In this document: one piece after another, positions 34,401 through 42,942 of the stretch
Layout of the letters: each line of letters opens with the position of its first letter
How positions within the stretch are numbered: the first letter of the stretch is position 1
From: Microbacterium sp. MAH-37
GTDB taxonomy: Bacteria; Actinomycetota; Actinomycetes; Actinomycetales; Microbacteriaceae
Reading direction: 5' to 3'
Length of the DNA: 64,000 nucleotides
Assembly (NCBI RefSeq): GCF_009758255.1
Contig: NZ_WSEN01000009.1
Location: 350,864-414,863 of the forward strand
The notes under the pieces: model-generated
What the model was told of the DNA's origin: nothing
Database searches by the model: none
The model's input: the letters and a program-made list of their open reading frames with translations, nothing else
Position numbers and translations under genes: made by a program

Positions 34401-35228
34401 ATGCCCGATCTCTCCGCACAGTTCGCCGGCATCCAGTGGTGGCAGCTGCTGGTCGCCGTGATCATCGTCATCCTCGGTTGGGTGGCCGCACATTTCGTGC
34501 ACAAGGGGACGGCGGCGCTCCTGGGCAGGGTGCCGAACATGCCGGAGGGCTACGTCCAGCCGGTCGCCCGTGGCGCCGAGTACCTCGTGATCGCGTTCGG
34601 CATCGGTCTCGCGCTCGCGATCCTCGGCGCGAACATCCAGCCCGTGCTCGCCGTCGTCATCCTCGTCGGCGTCGTCATCGTGCTGGTGCTGCGGGGCACG
34701 GCCGACAACTTCGCCTCGAGCGTGATGATCCAGTCGCGGCGCACCGTCGAGGTCGGCGACATCGTGCAGGTGGACACTCCGGACGGCGCGATGACCGGCA
34801 CCGTCACCGAGCTCAACGCCCGCGCGATCATCCTGGTGACCGCGGACGGCGCGACCGTCCACGTGCCCAATTCCAAGCTGCTCTCGGACTCGGTCGTCAA
34901 CCTCTCCTCGCACGGGAAGGGCCGCGGTCAGGTGCAGGTGCGGATGGAGCGCCGCGACGACGACACCGTCGAGGCGCTGCTCGCGAGGCTCACCGGGGTC
35001 ACCGGCACGGCATCCCCGTCGGTCTCCGACCCCGTGGCGACAGTCCAGGCGGTGTCGCCCGAGCGTGTGATCGCGACCGTCAGGTTCTGGCATCCGCCGG
35101 CCGACGGCGTCCCGGCCACGTCGGATGTCGTCCGCGCACTCGCGGATGCGTTCCACGCGGAGAAGCGAGCGGCGACCGTGAGCAGCGCGGAGGCTCTGCC
35201 GCCGCTCACGCCGCCCGACTCGGTCTGA
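34401..35228 (+). CDS. Small mechanosensitive channel (MscS family)
   Basis: 275-aa membrane channel that would open on osmotic downshock. About three N-terminal helices lead to the pore-lining region (VLVLRGTADNFASSVMIQSR) and the beta domain (VEVGDIVQVDTPDGAMTGTV, NARAIILVTADGATVHVPNS). The tail is a short alpha/beta domain. It is at the lower end of MscS length. It lies 101 nt after the SHOCT gene; no clear ribosome site or -10 box precedes the ATG. Confidence 0.85.
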   Translation: MPDLSAQFAGIQWWQLLVAVIIVILGWVAAHFVHKGTAALLGRVPNMPEGYVQPVARGAEYLVIAFGIGLALAILGANIQPVLAVVILVGVVIVLVLRGTADNFASSVMIQSRRTVEVGDIVQVDTPDGAMTGTVTELNARAIILVTADGATVHVPNSKLLSDSVVNLSSHGKGRGQVQVRMERRDDDTVEALLARLTGVTGTASPSVSDPVATVQAVSPERVIATVRFWHPPADGVPATSDVVRALADAFHAEKRAATVSSAEALPPLTPPDSV

Positions 35229-35250
35229 TTCCCGCGGCCGCGACGGCCGG

Positions 35251-36894
35251 TCAGGCGCCCTTCGGCTCCTCGTGCTCGTCCGGAGCCGGGATCTCGCCCG
35301 GCCGGTACCTGGGCAGGCGGGACGCAGGGATGGCCGCCAGAAGGCTGATGCCGGCGAGGATGAGGAACCCGAGCCGGAGCGTGCGCAGACGCTGCTCCTC
35401 GTTCAGGGCGACGGCCGCCTCGACCTGCGCCTCGTCCGCATCCGTGCGCTCCAGTGCGGTGCGCAGGTCGTCGTTGCTGATGAAGTTCACATTGTCGAGG
35501 GGCACCTGCGCGACCAGTTCCGGCGGCAGCTCCGGATGCTCGGCGACGGCGCTCCCGATGCCGAAGCTCAGCGTGGTCACCAGCACGGCGCCCATGACGG
35601 CGGTGCCGACTGCGGAGGCGAGGTTCTGCGTGGTGCCGCGGATCGACCCCACATCTCCGGCGAGCTCCTTGGGTGCCGCGGTGACCAGCACGTTGAACAC
35701 CAGCGTGACCAGGGCGCCCTGGCCGATGCCGAACACGATCAGGCCGAGGATCGTCGGGACGGTCTCCCAGTTGTTCGTCACGACGAACGACAGCCAGATC
35801 AGCGCGGCGGTGGTGAGCCCGAACGAGAACAGCGCGATCGCGCGCGGGGTGTACCGCTTGTAGAACCGCACGATGAGCGTCGCGGTGACGAAGACGGTGA
35901 GGTTGAACGGCATCATCGCCAGCGAGGTGTCGAAGGGCGTGCGACCCTGCACGACCTGGATGTAGGTCGGCACGGTGAAGTTCACGGCCGCCTCCATCGC
36001 CACGATGATGAACATCGCGTACACGGCCGCACGCTCGCGCTTGTGCCCGAGCACGCCGAGGTCGACGAGGGGCACCAGTCCCCGGCGCATCCGGCGCCTG
36101 GTCCACAGGAAGAAGCACTGACCGAGCACGATGCCGAGCACCACGAGGATCGGCGCGGGTGACATGCCGCCGACGCTGAACGGCGCGCCGTCGCGGGCGT
36201 ACAGGATGCCCCAGCCGTTCAGGTTGTTGAACCCGACAGTCAGCAGCACGATGGCCGCACCGATCAGCAGCGAGGCGACGAGGTCGATCTTGACGTCGGA
36301 GTCGCCCCTGTCGGATCGCAGCTTGAAGCTCAGCAGGAAGACCGCGACGGCGATGCCCAGCGTGATCATGAAGATCGGCCGCCAGCCGACGAGGGTACCC
36401 AGCGTGCCACCGAGGAAGAAGGCGGTGACGCCCGAGATGGCGCGCGCCGAGCCGAGCGATCCGACCGCGGTGGCCTGCTGGTCGCCCCGGTAGTTCTCCG
36501 CGATCAGCGCGACGAGCGCCGGCACGATGATCGCGGCGGCGGCACCCGCGAGCACCTGCCCCGCGATCGCCCAGCCCATGGTGGGCGAGAGGATCATGAT
36601 CAGCGAGGATGCCGCGAAGACGACGAGCACCATGCGGAAGATGAGCACCCAGCCGATGCGCTGGCCGAGCTTCGCCCCGGTCATCACCAGCGCGGCGACC
36701 GCGAGGCCGTAGACCACGATGGTGGAGCTCGCGACGGTCGGCGGGACCTCGAAGTCCTGCACCATCCCGCCGAGCGAGATCGGCAGTGCGGCCACGTTGA
36801 ACGACATGAGCACCTGTGCGAGGAACAGGCCGATCATCGGCACCCAGGAGCGGCGCTCCTCGGTCGAGGGGGTGGTCTCTGAGGGAGCGGTCAT
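35251..36894 (-). CDS. MFS transporter (14-helix type) with C-terminal extension
   Basis: 547-aa membrane transporter with about 14 predicted helices, LGQRIGWVLIFRMVLVV in the loop 2-3 region and GIGQGALVTLVFNVLVTAAP late in the chain, as in the DHA2 drug/proton antiporters. A periplasmic loop before the last helix is charged (DNVNFISNDDLRTALERTD). Its substrate is unknown. The ATG at 36894 overlaps the glutaminase stop by 4 nt (ATGA), which suggests a role linked to glutamine or glutamate, or simply co-expression. Confidence 0.85.
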   Translation of the reverse strand: MTAPSETTPSTEERRSWVPMIGLFLAQVLMSFNVAALPISLGGMVQDFEVPPTVASSTIVVYGLAVAALVMTGAKLGQRIGWVLIFRMVLVVFAASSLIMILSPTMGWAIAGQVLAGAAAAIIVPALVALIAENYRGDQQATAVGSLGSARAISGVTAFFLGGTLGTLVGWRPIFMITLGIAVAVFLLSFKLRSDRGDSDVKIDLVASLLIGAAIVLLTVGFNNLNGWGILYARDGAPFSVGGMSPAPILVVLGIVLGQCFFLWTRRRMRRGLVPLVDLGVLGHKRERAAVYAMFIIVAMEAAVNFTVPTYIQVVQGRTPFDTSLAMMPFNLTVFVTATLIVRFYKRYTPRAIALFSFGLTTAALIWLSFVVTNNWETVPTILGLIVFGIGQGALVTLVFNVLVTAAPKELAGDVGSIRGTTQNLASAVGTAVMGAVLVTTLSFGIGSAVAEHPELPPELVAQVPLDNVNFISNDDLRTALERTDADEAQVEAAVALNEEQRLRTLRLGFLILAGISLLAAIPASRLPRYRPGEIPAPDEHEEPKGA

Positions 36895-37910
36895 CGTGCG
36901 ACTCCGTTCTCGGTTCCGTTCCATCGCGCGGAGGCGAAGAGATTGAGCCCGAGCGCGCGGGACAGGTACGCGCAGGCACGCTGCGCACGGATGCTGTTGC
37001 CCGCTCCGTCGAGCAGCGGCGAGAAGGCGCCGACGGCGCCCTTGCCCGGTGAGATCGCGACCATGCCGCCGGACACCCCGGACTTCGCCGGCAGCCCGAT
37101 CTCGAAGAGCCACTCCCCCGATCGCTCGTACAACCCGCAGGAGGCGAGCACCGAGAGCGTGTCCCGGCAGACCTCCGCCGACACGACCTGCTCGCCGGTG
37201 AGCGGGTTCATCCCGCCGTCGGCGAGGGTCGCGCCCATGACCGCGAGATCATGTGCGGTGACCGACAGCGAGCACTGTCGCGTGTAGACGTCGACGGTCT
37301 CGGCGGGGTCGCCGTCCAGCCGGTCGTAGCTCTGCAGCAGCTGCGCGATCGCACGGTTGCGGTGGTTCGTCTCGGATTCGGAGCGGTACACCTCTTCGTC
37401 GACCTCGAGCGTGCGGCCGGCGAAGCGCGAGAGTCCGTCGTGCAGGTGAGCCCAGCGCTCCTCGGCATCCGCTCCGGGCAGCAGCGCCGTCGTGGCGATC
37501 GCCCCGGCGTTGACCATCGGGTTCATCGGGCTGCCGCCGTTCAGTTCGACGGCGACGACGGAGTTGAAGGCGAGTCCGGTGTTGTTCACGCCGACCCGCT
37601 GGTGCACGCGTTCGTGCCCGATCGCCGTGCACGCCAGTGCGAAGACGAAGGCCTTCGAGATCGACTGGATGGTGAACGCGACGTCGACGTCGCCCACTTC
37701 GTGCACGGTACCGGTGGCCCCGACCAGGCTCAGACCGAACCACTCCGGATTCGCTCTGGCCAGCGCCGGGATGTAGTCGGCGACGGTGCCCTCGTCATGC
37801 CCGGCGTACCGATCATGCGCAGTGCGCAAGAGCTCGTCGACCAGATCGGCGGCAGGCAGGTCACCCGTCGACGTGCGCTGCGCGACATCGAGAACGTCGG
37901 CTTCGAACAT
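36891..37910 (-). CDS. glsA: Glutaminase
   Basis: Hydrolyses glutamine to glutamate and ammonia. The 339-aa serine-dependent enzyme has the catalytic Ser-x-x-Lys motif in IQSISKAFVFALA, the MNPMVNAGAIA block, and GLPAKSGVSGGMVAISPGKGAVG with the oxyanion region. The ATG at 37910 has GGAGGGAG upstream. An upstream reading frame for a DUF998 membrane protein continues 181 nt into this gene in another frame. Acid resistance is a known role when glutaminase is paired with an antiporter; the MFS neighbour is not a GadC-type protein, so this is only a possibility. Confidence 0.93.
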   Translation of the reverse strand: MFEADVLDVAQRTSTGDLPAADLVDELLRTAHDRYAGHDEGTVADYIPALARANPEWFGLSLVGATGTVHEVGDVDVAFTIQSISKAFVFALACTAIGHERVHQRVGVNNTGLAFNSVVAVELNGGSPMNPMVNAGAIATTALLPGADAEERWAHLHDGLSRFAGRTLEVDEEVYRSESETNHRNRAIAQLLQSYDRLDGDPAETVDVYTRQCSLSVTAHDLAVMGATLADGGMNPLTGEQVVSAEVCRDTLSVLASCGLYERSGEWLFEIGLPAKSGVSGGMVAISPGKGAVGAFSPLLDGAGNSIRAQRACAYLSRALGLNLFASARWNGTENGVAR

Positions 37911-38578
37911 GGTTCTCCCTCCGTCTCCTGCTCCCCCGTGCCCTCCCAGACGACTTCATTGTTCCGCATCCCTCGCGGCCGCACGCCCACGGCCCGCTCG
38001 AAGAGGTGAACCCAGGCGAGTATCGCGCCGAAGGCGACGATCTCGAACACCGTCAGCGTGATCCAGCCCACGATCAGCAGCCCCATGCCGACGAGGATCG
38101 CGGGTGCCACGATCAGGGTCGCGATCCGCAGCGTCCGAGACACCTGCCACAGCCCGACGCGATGCACGATCAGGAGGATCGCGAACGAGAGCACGACGCC
38201 GTTGGTCGCGCGATCGTGCGCGAGCGGATCCACCGACAGCGGGAACAGCCCGATGCCGCTCAGACTGGCGCCGAGGCCGGCCACCGCCAGCGACAGCAGC
38301 GCGGGGATCCGGCCGGTGAGCGTCGCGGACGCGGTCAGGACGGCGCGCAGCGGAACCGCCGATGCCGCGATGATCATGCCGCTGACGATGAGCCCGCCGT
38401 TGAAGAAGCCGCTGGAGAGATCCCCCGTCATGCCGAGACGGCTGAAATACAGCCGCCACCATCCGTGATCAGGGGTACCCGCCGCCGACATGGCGATCGA
38501 CAGGCAGAGCAGAACCGCCGCGCAGAGCACCCACGTCGGCCTCGGCGCGCGCACCAGCGCCCGCCGGGTCGTCGTCAT
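37730..38578 (-). CDS. DUF998-type membrane protein with frame running into glsA
   Basis: Seven or so helices in about 210 residues (WVLCAAVLLCLSIAMSA, GLIVSGMIIAASAVPL, ILVGMGLLIVGWITLTVFEI) resemble DUF998 proteins. Membrane sequence ends near the HLFERAVGVRPRGMR segment, after which about 70 residues are the glsA sequence read out of frame. A +1 shift near 37970 would end the protein at once (CAATGA). Either the C-terminus has lost its stop, or a sequencing or real frameshift exists. The start is uncertain: ATG 38578 or GTG 38590, neither with a ribosome site. Confidence 0.6.
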   Translation of the reverse strand: MTTTRRALVRAPRPTWVLCAAVLLCLSIAMSAAGTPDHGWWRLYFSRLGMTGDLSSGFFNGGLIVSGMIIAASAVPLRAVLTASATLTGRIPALLSLAVAGLGASLSGIGLFPLSVDPLAHDRATNGVVLSFAILLIVHRVGLWQVSRTLRIATLIVAPAILVGMGLLIVGWITLTVFEIVAFGAILAWVHLFERAVGVRPRGMRNNEVVWEGTGEQETEGEPCSKPTFSMSRSARRRVTCLPPIWSTSSCALRMIGTPGMTRAPSPTTSRRWPERIRSGSV

Positions 38579-38708
38579 CACGAGGATCACAGCGGTTGTT
38601 CGGATTCGTCGTTCGGGTGGTGCGACGCGGAGCAGCGCATGACCCTATGATCGCCCGATCTCGATGAACGGACAACGCTCGGGAATCCGGGCGACATACG
38701 GTGGCGGC

Positions 38709-39014
38709 TCAGAGGTCCTCCGGAGAGATGTCCCCCTGGCCGTCCTCGCCGAGCTCGGCGACTTCCGGATCGGCCCCCTGCGTCTCCGGCTGGGCTTCCG
38801 GACGGGGCAGGTCCTCGGCCGGGATCTCGTCCTCCGGATCGGGGATCTCGTCCGGATCCCGTCCGGTTGCGGTGGCGGCCTCATCTTCCGCGCTCCCCGC
38901 GTCCTCCCACTCGCGCTGGGCGGGATCGGACTCGGGGTCGCTCCGCGTCGTGGCATCCGCATCGCGCAACGGGCGGATCTCCTCCCCGCCGTGCATCGAA
39001 CCGCTGTCCTCCAT
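38709..39014 (-). CDS. Small acidic hypothetical protein
   Basis: 101-aa, highly acidic, Pro-rich and probably disordered (DPDEIPDPEDEIPAEDLPR). No family recognised. The ATG at 39014 has AGAGGAG 8 nt upstream, which favours it over the longer open frame beginning further up. The composition fits multi-copy acidic small proteins seen in Microbacteriaceae, which is only a general impression. Confidence 0.6.
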   Translation of the reverse strand: MEDSGSMHGGEEIRPLRDADATTRSDPESDPAQREWEDAGSAEDEAATATGRDPDEIPDPEDEIPAEDLPRPEAQPETQGADPEVAELGEDGQGDISPEDL

Positions 39015-39175
39015 GGTGTGCTCCTCTCTTCGCACACCACTCTGCGGCCACTCCCTCCCGCGGGCGAGGGGGTTGATGCGCGCCTGTACCGGCGCTAGCC
39101 TCGTCTGCCGCTCATCCGAGATGGCGGCCGGCGGCACCGCGGCGGCCCCACCCGGAACTGCTCATGGCCGGCTGC

Positions 39176-40390
39176 TCAGGCGGCATCCGGCTGCTGGGCC
39201 CACAGGTCCGGCCCGAAGACCTCGTAGTGGATGCGCTCACTCGGGATCCCCCGCGACAGCAGCGTCGCGCGCGACGCGCGCATGAACGGCAGCGGGCCGC
39301 ACATGAAGACCGTGGCGTCGTCCGGCACGTCGACGTCGGCGAGATCCATGTAACCGGACAGCGCCGGATGCAGCGTGGGCGCGAGCTCGGCGTCCTTCTC
39401 GTACCAGTTCTGCGCCCGCGCGTCGTCCATGGCGAGCACCTGCCGGCGCAGCGACGCGTACAGCGCGTGCGTGTCGTGCGCGCGATCGGCGTGGAACAGG
39501 CGCACGGTGCGCTGCGGCTGGCGCCGGGACAGATCCTCGAGGATGGCGGCGACCGGGGTGATGCCGATGCCGGCCGAGACGAGCACGAGGGGGCGGTCGG
39601 TGTCGTCGAGCACGACATCGCCGGAGGGCTGCGAGACGTCGAGCACGGTGCCCGGCTGCGCGTTCTCGAACAGCCAGGTGGAGACCTGTCCGTCCGGGGC
39701 GCCGGCCACCCCGCGGACACGCTTGATCGTGACGCGCAGCGCGTCGCCGCGCGGTCCGGACGAGATCGTGTACTGCCGCGGCTGCCGCGATCCGTCTGGC
39801 AGATCGACGGCGATCGCGACGTACTGACCGGTGCGGTGCGACGGCGTCTCACCTTCGATCGGCGCGAGCACCAGCGAGAACGCCTCCTCGGACTCCTCGA
39901 GACGCTCGACCACCCGGTACTGCCGCCAAGGCTGTTCGGGATCGGTGCCGCCGAGGGCGTACAGCTTGCCCTCCTCGGCGATCAGCGAGCACCCGAACAG
40001 CCAGTAGACCTCGTCCCACGCGGCGCGCACCTCCGGTGTCACGGCGTCGCCGAGCACGGTGCCGACCGCGTCGAGCAGATGACGGCCGACGATCGTGTAC
40101 TGCCGGGCCTGGATGCCGAGCGACACGTGCTTGTGGGCGATGCGGCGCATCACAGGGGTGAAGTCCGGGGCATCCGGATCGATGAGCTGCACGGCGAAGG
40201 CGACCACCGATGCCGCGAGGGCCTTGGGCTGCTCGCCGATCGCCTGATTGGCGCGGTTGAAGACGTTCAGCAGTTCGGGGTGCGCGGCGAACATGGCCGG
40301 ATAGAACACCCTGGTGATCTCCTCCGCGTGCTCGGCGACGACGCCGGCGGTGGCGCGGACGATGGCTTCGGACTCCGGTGTGAGCTGCAA
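39176..40390 (-). CDS. hmp: Flavohemoprotein (nitric oxide dioxygenase)
   Basis: Converts nitric oxide to nitrate with O2 and NAD(P)H. The 404-aa chain has an N-terminal globin (LQLTPESEAIVRATAGVVAE; the proximal His in IAHKHVSLGI), an FAD domain (GQYVAIAVDL, RQPRQYTISSGP) and a NAD domain (VLVSAGIGITPVAAI, VFMCGPLPFM). I take the TTG at 40390 as the start because AAAGGA lies 6 nt upstream and the family begins there; a GTG at 40417 would add 9 residues. It is divergent from a regulator gene, with repeated CACCG/CGGTG sites between. Confidence 0.93.
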   Translation of the reverse strand: MQLTPESEAIVRATAGVVAEHAEEITRVFYPAMFAAHPELLNVFNRANQAIGEQPKALAASVVAFAVQLIDPDAPDFTPVMRRIAHKHVSLGIQARQYTIVGRHLLDAVGTVLGDAVTPEVRAAWDEVYWLFGCSLIAEEGKLYALGGTDPEQPWRQYRVVERLEESEEAFSLVLAPIEGETPSHRTGQYVAIAVDLPDGSRQPRQYTISSGPRGDALRVTIKRVRGVAGAPDGQVSTWLFENAQPGTVLDVSQPSGDVVLDDTDRPLVLVSAGIGITPVAAILEDLSRRQPQRTVRLFHADRAHDTHALYASLRRQVLAMDDARAQNWYEKDAELAPTLHPALSGYMDLADVDVPDDATVFMCGPLPFMRASRATLLSRGIPSERIHYEVFGPDLWAQQPDAA

Positions 40391-40449
40391 GGTGGTTCCT
40401 TTCCCGGGGCGGATCACGGCTGCTCCGACTCTCGCGAAGCCGCGTTCGC

Positions 40450-40468
40450 TGCACCGGTGGTTGCACCG
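40450..40468. promoter_or_regulatory. Candidate operator between hmp and its regulator
   Basis: TGCACCGGTGGTTGCACCG holds a TGCACCG direct repeat (12-nt period) and an inverted pair CGGTG-GTTG-CACCG (40455-40468), i.e. three CACCG-type half-sites in 19 bp in the divergent region. It is a plausible binding site for the adjacent regulator. Confidence 0.5.
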
Positions 40469-40512
40469 TTTTTATCCGGCTCGCTCTCGGGCGCCGTGTT
40501 CGTGCCCGCGGG

Positions 40513-40518
40513 TACGTT
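40513..40518 (+). promoter_or_regulatory. -10 element (TACGTT) for the leaderless hmp-linked regulator
   Basis: TACGTT ends 6 nt before the ATG at 40525. Confidence 0.55.
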
Positions 40519-40524
40519 CGGGGC

Positions 40525-41133
40525 ATGCCCCGACGCGCGCACGACTTCCGCGGCCTGACCCAGCCGCGCCGGATGCAGCTGCTGCACGCCGTGCAGCGGG
40601 TGCCGGGCCGCCGAGCCGGCGAGCTGGCATCGGAGTGCGGCATCCCGCTGAACACCGTGCGCGACCACCTTCGCGTGCTCGAGGACGAGGGGCTGATCCG
40701 CTCCGAGACGGTGCAGGTCGGGACCCGCGGCAGGCCGCCGGTGATCTTCCATCCGGTGCAGGACACGTCGTCGAGCGCGACGGCGTCCGCTCGGGTGTCC
40801 GGGGCCGTCGAGCGCGGGAGACTGCTGCGCGCCGTGACGCGGACGGCGGCCTCCACGCCCCTCGCCGCGGACGCGCAGCGTCAGGTCGACGTGCTCTACG
40901 AGCACCTGGATGACGCCGGACTGGAGCCCTCGGTGGACGAGGGCGCGCTGACCTTCGACCTGGCGCCCTGCCGCTATCACGACATGATCGACGAGGAGCG
41001 CGCGCTGGTCTGCGGGGTGCATGCACGTCTCGTGCAGGACGTGCTCCGGCAGGCCGAGGGACCGCTCGCGCTGCGCCGGCTCGAGCCGTTCGTGACCGCG
41101 CACCGCTGTCGGCTCGTGCTGTCGGAGTCGTGA
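40525..41133 (+). CDS. HTH regulator with C-terminal cysteine motif, divergent from hmp
   Basis: 202-aa winged-helix regulator (LTQPRRMQLLHAVQRV, GIPLNTVRDHLRVLEDEGLI; ArsR/SufR-like). The C-terminal domain has a cysteine pattern, APCRYHDMIDEERALVCGVH and later AHRCRLVL, like SufR and related proteins that hold an iron-sulfur cluster. An NO- or redox-sensing repressor or activator of hmp is the natural guess; the cluster and ligand are inferred. The ATG is set by a -10 box 6 nt upstream. The next gene is convergent, 6 nt away. Confidence 0.8.
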   Translation: MPRRAHDFRGLTQPRRMQLLHAVQRVPGRRAGELASECGIPLNTVRDHLRVLEDEGLIRSETVQVGTRGRPPVIFHPVQDTSSSATASARVSGAVERGRLLRAVTRTAASTPLAADAQRQVDVLYEHLDDAGLEPSVDEGALTFDLAPCRYHDMIDEERALVCGVHARLVQDVLRQAEGPLALRRLEPFVTAHRCRLVLSES

Positions 41134-41139
41134 CGACGT

Positions 41140-41829
41140 TCAGTGCGGTGTGCGCGCTCGCCAGTAGTCCGGCGGCCCGGCGCTCGGACGACGCGGGCGG
41201 TAGGTCCTCCACGCCGTGAGGTAGCGGCGACCGCCGTACCCGACGGCGACGCCGGTGACGCACAGACCGATGATCACGCCGATCGCGACGGCGCCACCGA
41301 CGGGCATCCCGAGGGTCGCGCAGAGCCCGCCCGCGAACATCCCGCCCACCGAGGCGGTGACGAGCACGCTGAGCATCAGGGACGACCCGAGCACCTGTTC
41401 GAGCGAGCCGCGCTCGCGGAGGAACGAGTAGGTCACCCGCATCCCACGCTCGTCGTCGTGGACGGATGCGAGGAACGCGTCAGCGGCCTCCGGGTCGATC
41501 TCGGCGTAGGCGCCGCGGATGCGGTTCATGGCGGTGACGAACATGAAGTCCTCCTCCGACACGGCGAGGACGCGGATGAGGGTGAGGATGCCGACGAGCG
41601 AGAGGAAGGCGAGGATGCCGAGCGCCGCGACCGGGAACCAGGTGGCGAAGTGGGTGGCCTGGCCGAGGAGTCCGATCGTGACGAGGCCTGCGGACACCAA
41701 GGTGAGATAGATCGAGATCCGAGTGAGCACCTCGCTCTGGGCGGTGCTGCGCGCGGCGAGGAGGCCCCAGTGCTCGGTCGCGAGGATCTGCAACCTGCGG
41801 GCGAGTTCGGCGTCGTCCCCGGTCGCCAT
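41140..41829 (-). CDS. Four-helix hypothetical membrane protein
   Basis: 229-aa protein with two helices near the middle of the N-terminal half (ISIYLTLVSAGLVTIGLLG, FPVAALGILAFLSLVGILTL) and two near the C-terminus (LGSSLMLSVLVTASVGGMFA, GGAVAIGVIIGLCVTGVAVG), separated by a cytosolic helical loop. No family recognised. The ATG at 41829 is taken; a GTG at 41844 lies in the terminator hairpin. It is the last gene of a leftward run. Confidence 0.6.
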   Translation of the reverse strand: MATGDDAELARRLQILATEHWGLLAARSTAQSEVLTRISIYLTLVSAGLVTIGLLGQATHFATWFPVAALGILAFLSLVGILTLIRVLAVSEEDFMFVTAMNRIRGAYAEIDPEAADAFLASVHDDERGMRVTYSFLRERGSLEQVLGSSLMLSVLVTASVGGMFAGGLCATLGMPVGGAVAIGVIIGLCVTGVAVGYGGRRYLTAWRTYRPRRPSAGPPDYWRARTPH

Positions 41830-41838
41830 GATCCATGG

Positions 41839-41862
41839 TCCCACCGTCGGAGGACGGTGGGA
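41839..41862 (-). terminator. Hairpin between the M23 gene and the membrane protein gene
   Basis: TCCCACCGTC-GGAG-GACGGTGGGA, a 10-bp perfect stem directly after the M23 stop; it probably reduces read-through to the next gene. Confidence 0.6.
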
Positions 41863-41870
41863 AGGGGACT

Positions 41871-42485
41871 TCAGACGTCGACGACGGTCCCGTTGCGCGG
41901 GAGCCCGCCGTGGAAGGTGATCGGGACGGCGTCGGCGCGGTCGATGTCGGCGGTGCTGATCGCCTGGACGTGCAGGTGCGGCTCGGTGCTGTTGCCGGAG
42001 TTGCCGCAGCGCGCGAGCGGAACCCCGTCACGCACGGTGTCCCCACGGCGGACGTCGATGCTCCCCCGCTGCAGGTGGCACAGGGCGACGATGACGTCTC
42101 CGGTCTCGAGCAGGACGTGGTTGCCGGCGAGGGCGACCCACCCTTCGGAGCTGCGGCGGCGCTGGGTGAGGGCGTAGCCGATCGACGGGAAGCCGCGATG
42201 TGCGTGGTGGTCGGGCTCGCCGTCGTGCGCGGCGATCACCCTTCCGTCGGCCGGGGCGAGGATGGGACGGCCGAACCCCGGGAAGTGCTCCGGCGGCTCC
42301 GGACGGAGCAGGGAGGCGGTCGTGAACCGGGCTGTGCGCCCTGCGGCATCCACCGGCACGAAGTCGATCGCGTACGACGTCGCGAACAGCGAGGTGCCGT
42401 GGCTGGGCACACGATCGGCAGGGCTGTTCTGCACCAGCCAGCGGCCGATGAACGGGTAGGCGAGGTCGACGCTGCGTTCGGTCAC
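41871..42485 (-). CDS. M23-family metallopeptidase-like protein (no signal peptide)
   Basis: 204-aa protein with the LytM/M23 fold: HGTSLFATSYAIDFVPVD (His and Asp zinc ligands), GRPILAPADGRVIAAHDG, GNHVLLETGDVIVALCHLQ and the EPHLHVQ motif holding the HxH pair. M23 enzymes cut peptidoglycan cross-bridges. No signal peptide is present, and the start overlaps the preceding membrane gene by GTGA, so export, if any, is unclear; some cytosolic M23-like proteins exist. Confidence 0.75.
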   Translation of the reverse strand: MTERSVDLAYPFIGRWLVQNSPADRVPSHGTSLFATSYAIDFVPVDAAGRTARFTTASLLRPEPPEHFPGFGRPILAPADGRVIAAHDGEPDHHAHRGFPSIGYALTQRRRSSEGWVALAGNHVLLETGDVIVALCHLQRGSIDVRRGDTVRDGVPLARCGNSGNSTEPHLHVQAISTADIDRADAVPITFHGGLPRNGTVVDV

Positions 42486-42874
42486 GCCGTGCGCACGGTC
42501 GGGAGGGTGCGCAGCGCGAGCGCCTGGCTGGCGGCGAAGATCGCGATGTCGATCGCGACGGCGAACACGGCGACGACGGCGAGGAGCGTTCCTGCGGCGA
42601 TCGCGCAGAGCGCGACGAGAAGCGCGGCGAGCACGTTCACGCCCATCACGGTGCGCAGCGCGGTGCGGATGCGCAGCCGCGCCAGCATCCAGAGCACGAG
42701 GCCCGCCCACAGCACGACCGCGACTCCGGCGGCGGCGATGAGCGGCTGCGGGATCGCGACGACCGCAGCGATCGATGATGCGCGCAGCGCGACCGCGCCG
42801 CCGAGCAGTGCACAGTAGATCGCGTCGAGGCGGAGGCTCCAGGTGCCGAGCGCGCGTCCGTCGATCCGCTTCAT
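42482..42874 (-). CDS. Small four-helix membrane protein
   Basis: 130-aa membrane protein with about four helices (DAIYCALLGGAVALRASSIA, IAAAGVAVVLWAGLVLWMLA, VMGVNVLAALLVALCAIAAG, LLAVVAVFAVAIDIAIFAAS). No family recognised. Coupled to the M23 gene by a 4-nt overlap, so they may act together. TACTGT lies 5 nt before the ATG, a near-leaderless start. Confidence 0.65.
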   Translation of the reverse strand: MKRIDGRALGTWSLRLDAIYCALLGGAVALRASSIAAVVAIPQPLIAAAGVAVVLWAGLVLWMLARLRIRTALRTVMGVNVLAALLVALCAIAAGTLLAVVAVFAVAIDIAIFAASQALALRTLPTVRTA

Positions 42875-42929
42875 ACCCGACAGTATGTCAGCGGCGCGCC
42901 GGTGCCGACAGGGCGGATGCCGGGGAGCG

Positions 42930-42935
42930 TAGGCT
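42930..42935 (+). promoter_or_regulatory. -10 element (TAGGCT) for the 280-aa coiled-coil gene
   Basis: TAGGCT ends 7 nt before the ATG at 42943. The divergent gene at 42874 has TACTGT (42880-42885) on the other strand. Confidence 0.55.
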
Positions 42936-42942
42936 CGCGGCC

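Noticed and set aside
38709..39137. Longer version of the acidic small protein starting upstream
   Set aside because: The extra N-terminus has no ribosome site, while the inner ATG at 39014 has AGAGGAG.
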